DNA from: Pokkaliibacter sp. MBI-7
GTDB lineage: Bacteria > Pseudomonadota > Gammaproteobacteria > Pseudomonadales > Balneatricaceae
DNA: 64,000 bases
Assembly (NCBI RefSeq): GCF_029846635.1
Contig: NZ_JARVTG010000001.1
Span: 3,276,001-3,340,000 of the forward strand
Reading direction: 5' to 3'
The notes beneath the pieces were generated by a model. It worked only from the letters and a program-made list of their open reading frames with translations. It was not told the DNA's origin and did not search any database. A program made the translations under genes and the position numbers. Below, piece by piece: positions 61,723 to 64,000 of this stretch. The first letter of the stretch is position 1, and the number at the start of each line of letters is the position of its first letter.

Positions 61723-61797
61723 TGGAGCGGGTAGCGGGAATCGAACCCGCCTCACGAGCTTGGGAAGCTCGGGTAATAACCACTATACGATACCCGC
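61723..61797 (-). tRNA. tRNA-Gly (anticodon CCC)
   Basis: On the minus strand the cloverleaf begins GCGGGTATCGTATAGTGG and ends with CCCGCT followed by an encoded CCA. The anticodon arm is CGAGC-TTCCCAA-GCTCG, giving anticodon CCC (reads GGG). The T-arm is GCGGGTTCGATTCCCGC. 75 nt. Confidence 0.95.
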
Positions 61798-61861
61798 TTT
61801 GCAGATAAGTCTAACGGTACGCAGGCGTACTGAACGCCCATCAATCTAAAGGATCACTGGA

Positions 61862-62242
61862 ATGGAAATCAAGATGCCGCAATCGGGCTTGTCGGTCAGC
61901 GCATGGCAGGCCGCTGCATTACTGTGCTGGGTAAGTGTCACCGTGCTGAGCTTGCTGCCCGGAGAAGATCTGCCTGCGACATCGTTGTCAGATAAGCAGG
62001 AGCACTTTATTGCTTACGCTAGTATCACTCTGCTGTATTCGTTGGGCTGGCGGAATATTGCCCCGTGGCGCTGGGCTATTGCGGCTGCCTGTTACGGTGT
62101 ACTGATTGAGCTGGCGCAGAACCTGACCACTCGCACCCCGGATGTGCTGGATGCGGTGGCCAATAGTCTTGGCGCCGGCATAGGACTGCTGCTGGTCGTG
62201 TTGCTTAACTGGATTGGGTTGCTGAAGCCTGAGCGCAACTGA
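61862..62242 (+). CDS. VanZ-family membrane protein
   Basis: A 126-residue protein with three to four membrane segments. LSLLPGEDLPATSLSDKQEHF, then YASITLLYSLGW, LIELAQNLTTRTPDVLDAVANSLGA follow the VanZ pattern (DK-x-x-HF and PD-x-x-D-x-x-AN-x-x-G). The role of chromosomal VanZ-like proteins is mostly unknown. The stop overlaps the end of the convergent fimT-like gene by 38 nt. Confidence 0.88.
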   Translation: MEIKMPQSGLSVSAWQAAALLCWVSVTVLSLLPGEDLPATSLSDKQEHFIAYASITLLYSLGWRNIAPWRWAIAAACYGVLIELAQNLTTRTPDVLDAVANSLGAGIGLLLVVLLNWIGLLKPERN

Positions 62243-62786
62243 TGTTGCTGTTTTTTCCGCTTTCCTTAATACCATCGTTATTGCTATCAACCGCGTAGCG
62301 GGGGCGTCCGCTGATACTGAGAATCACAGCGTTGGCTTTGTCAGCACTGTGATCCGGTGGGCATATGGTAAATGTGCCGAAGTTGCTGGTGGAGCCTGCA
62401 CGGGAGAAAGCTACATGGCGAACATGGTAGCTTGTGGAGATTGATGGATGAGAGCCTGACAGCGTGCTGATTAGCGGCTCATCGGTATCTCGCTGTTTAT
62501 TTTCATTGCGATCCTCAAACAGAATCCAGTCATGCTCCCAGCTGGTGTTACAGCTGAAACCATCGGTGCTGGGGCACAGTACCGTCTGATGACGACTGTC
62601 TACAGCGTGAATTCTGGCAGTGTAGAGGGCGCTGTATAGCTGATCCGTCTGGGCATTGATACGGTACTTGATCATCAAGTCAGAGAAGGAAGGGGCTGCG
62701 AAGGTGGCAATAGTTGCAAAGATTGCCAATGTTACCATCGCCTCTGTCAGGGTAAATCCCTGTGAGGTTGTAGGCTTACAGAACAT
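62205..62786 (-). CDS. fimT: FimT/GspH-type minor pilin
   Basis: A 193-residue prepilin. GFTLTEAMVTLAIFATIATFAAP (in part) is the class III prepilin peptidase site: cut after Gly near residue 11, then Phe, with Glu at +5. The GspH/FimT C-terminal domain has WILFEDRNENKQRDTDEPLI and ILSISGRPRYAVDSNNDG. It is a minor pilin or type II secretion pseudopilin. The thiO-like gene is divergent next to it, as in Pseudomonas (fimT beside a D-amino-acid oxidase gene), supporting FimT. Confidence 0.88.
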   Translation of the reverse strand: MFCKPTTSQGFTLTEAMVTLAIFATIATFAAPSFSDLMIKYRINAQTDQLYSALYTARIHAVDSRHQTVLCPSTDGFSCNTSWEHDWILFEDRNENKQRDTDEPLISTLSGSHPSISTSYHVRHVAFSRAGSTSNFGTFTICPPDHSADKANAVILSISGRPRYAVDSNNDGIKESGKNSNISCAQASATQSS

Positions 62787-62887
62787 GCTTGTTCTCCTGA
62801 ATCATCCGTGATTTAGTCCTTTGCCGGATTGTAGTCTGATACGGCTTTATTACCAGTGTCAGTTCAGGTTGAGGAGGTACCCCAAAG

Positions 62888-64000
62888 GTGCAGGCGGATG
62901 TCGCTCTGATTGGTGCAGGTGTGATTGGTTTGCTCAGCGCCAAGGAATTGGCAGAGGCGGGCTTGCGAGTAGTGCTGCTTGAGCGGGGAATGGCTGCCCG
63001 GGAAGCTTCCTGGGCAGGAGGCGGTATTGTCTCCCCACTTTATCCCTGGCGCTACAGTGACCCGGTCACTGCCCTCGCGAGCTGGTCTCAAAGTGCTTAT
63101 GTTCACTTGGCGCAAGAGTTGCGAGAGATGACGGACATTGATCCTGAGTTGCGCCAGAAAGGACTTCTGATGCTGGGCGTGGAGGACGAGGAAGATGCTC
63201 TTGCCTGGGCGCGGCGGCACTATCGCCCGGTGCAGACGATCTTGCGCGATGAAATTCTGCGCTATGAGCCTGCTATCAATATAGAGGTGGAGCGGGGCTT
63301 GTGGATGCCGGAAGTGGCGAGTATACGCAACCCGCGTCTGGGGCAGGCTTTACGCCAGTATGCTATTCAGCATCCGAATATCACGCTGCTGGAAAATACC
63401 CTGGTCGAAGAGGTTCAGATACAGAACGACTGTATTGTGGGGTGCCGGACGGATCGTGGATGGGTACATACCTATAAAGTAGTGGTCAGTGCGGGGGCTT
63501 GGAGTCAGCGCGTTTTGAGTGAGTTAGGTGTTAACGTACCTATCCAGCCTGTCAGAGGTCAGATGATGGTATTTAAAGCCAACCCAGGGCTGCTAAACAG
63601 AACCGTGCTGAATGGTGGTAAATACCTTATCCCACGAGCGGACGGGCGTATCCTGGTGGGTTCAACACTGGAATACAGTGACTTCATTAAAGAAACTACA
63701 GCAGATGCAGCGATCGCCTTGCGTCATTTTGCGAATAAGCTGCTGCCAGCACTACAGACGCTAGAGCCAGAACATCACTGGGCGGGCTTGCGTCCCGGCT
63801 CACCCGCAGGAATTCCCTGGATTGGCGCTCTTGAGAATGTCAAAGGTTTGTACATAAATGCAGGTCATTTCCGCAATGGCCTGGTTTTGGCGCCTGCTTC
63901 GTGCCGATTGCTGGCAGATATTCTTTGTGAGCGAACACCAATAGTGGACCCATTGCCCTATCAGCCCTCAGTAAGACAGATGCATGTCGATGGCGCTTGG
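62888..64000 (+). CDS. thiO: Glycine oxidase ThiO (FAD-dependent), 3' end cut by window
   Basis: 371 codons are open to the window edge without a stop. The DAO-family flavoenzyme has ADVALIGAGVIGLLSAKELA (FAD Gly motif, residues 3-22), a motif at about 35-50 (REASWAGGGIVSPLYPW), WMPEVASIRNPRL, PVRGQMMVFKA, and WAGLRPGSPAGIPWIG and INAGHFRNGLVLAP near the C-terminus. This is the ThiO pattern; it makes the dehydroglycine for the thiazole part of thiamine. A GTG start at 62888 with GAGGAGGT 10 nt before it. Nearly complete. Confidence 0.9.
   Translation, partial: MQADVALIGAGVIGLLSAKELAEAGLRVVLLERGMAAREASWAGGGIVSPLYPWRYSDPVTALASWSQSAYVHLAQELREMTDIDPELRQKGLLMLGVEDEEDALAWARRHYRPVQTILRDEILRYEPAINIEVERGLWMPEVASIRNPRLGQALRQYAIQHPNITLLENTLVEEVQIQNDCIVGCRTDRGWVHTYKVVVSAGAWSQRVLSELGVNVPIQPVRGQMMVFKANPGLLNRTVLNGGKYLIPRADGRILVGSTLEYSDFIKETTADAAIALRHFANKLLPALQTLEPEHHWAGLRPGSPAGIPWIGALENVKGLYINAGHFRNGLVLAPASCRLLADILCERTPIVDPLPYQPSVRQMHVDGAW

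Noticed and set aside
1..64000. CRISPR arrays, rRNA genes, full insertion sequences
   Set aside because: No regularly spaced short repeats, rRNA-like stretches or transposase frames were seen.

Overview
The window is one continuous piece of a gammaproteobacterial chromosome. It carries an encoded-CCA tRNA-Gly, a thiO-fimT pair arranged as in Pseudomonas, TRAP carriers and Fhu-type iron uptake. The mix of TRAP carriers, siderophore genes and aldonate catabolism suggests an Oceanospirillales/Pseudomonadales relative, but nothing here fixes the genus.

Region 1 (1-27280) is a hydroxamate-siderophore locus. It starts inside a non-ribosomal peptide synthetase (E-C-A-T, no thioesterase at its end). 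It then has a TonB receptor, an FhuD-FhuB-reductase-FhuC operon, an operon of hydroxyornithine acyltransferase, PvdA-like ornithine N5-monooxygenase and esterase, and a PvdE-like exporter. Four of these transcription units have an upstream element of the form TAAAT-N16-CGTC. This is the promoter type known for PvdS/OrbS iron-starvation sigma factors, so the units probably form one regulon whose sigma factor lies outside the window. The overall gene set resembles ornibactin/malleobactin loci.

Two accessory stretches interrupt the locus. One (4.5-9.5 kb) is AT-rich and holds small immunity-like genes (two SUKH/SMI1-like, one Imm33-like), a RidA protein, a gene broken by an amber codon, and gene boundaries that look like integron cassettes. 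The other (17-21 kb) holds lipoproteins, a Cys-less isochorismatase-like enzyme and an ankyrin protein.

Region 2 (27.6-30.3 kb) has a trans-3-hydroxy-L-proline dehydratase and two low-complexity secreted proteins with related signal peptides.

Region 3 (30.4-43.4 kb) is a complete catabolic island read from a divergent control region with a perfect 18-bp palindrome. Leftward: GntR regulator, aldehyde dehydrogenase, SMP-30 lactonase and sugar dehydrogenase. Rightward: IlvD/Edd dehydratase, HpcH/HpaI aldolase, tripartite TRAP importer, GH31 glycosidase and TauE/SafE exporter. Together these make a non-phosphorylated sugar oxidation route ending in pyruvate plus a short aldehyde. Two readings fit: sulfoquinovose by the sulfo-Entner-Doudoroff pathway, or xylose by a Dahms-type pathway.

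Region 4 (43.4-57.3 kb) has an amino-acid binding protein, a four-gene peptide/opine-type ABC operon with overlapping genes, a membrane class III cyclase, and a TAXI-type TRAP system with a DUF1850 partner. Region 5 (57.4-64 kb) is mostly housekeeping: SlyD, an M48 lipoprotein protease, a DsbA-family protein, an EstA-like autotransporter esterase, tRNA-Gly(CCC), VanZ, FimT pilin and partial ThiO.

Three copies of an about 163-bp element with terminal inverted repeats, able to fold along its whole length, lie just after genes at 12.1, 20.9 and 28.7 kb. One supplies the stop codon of the FhuC-like gene.
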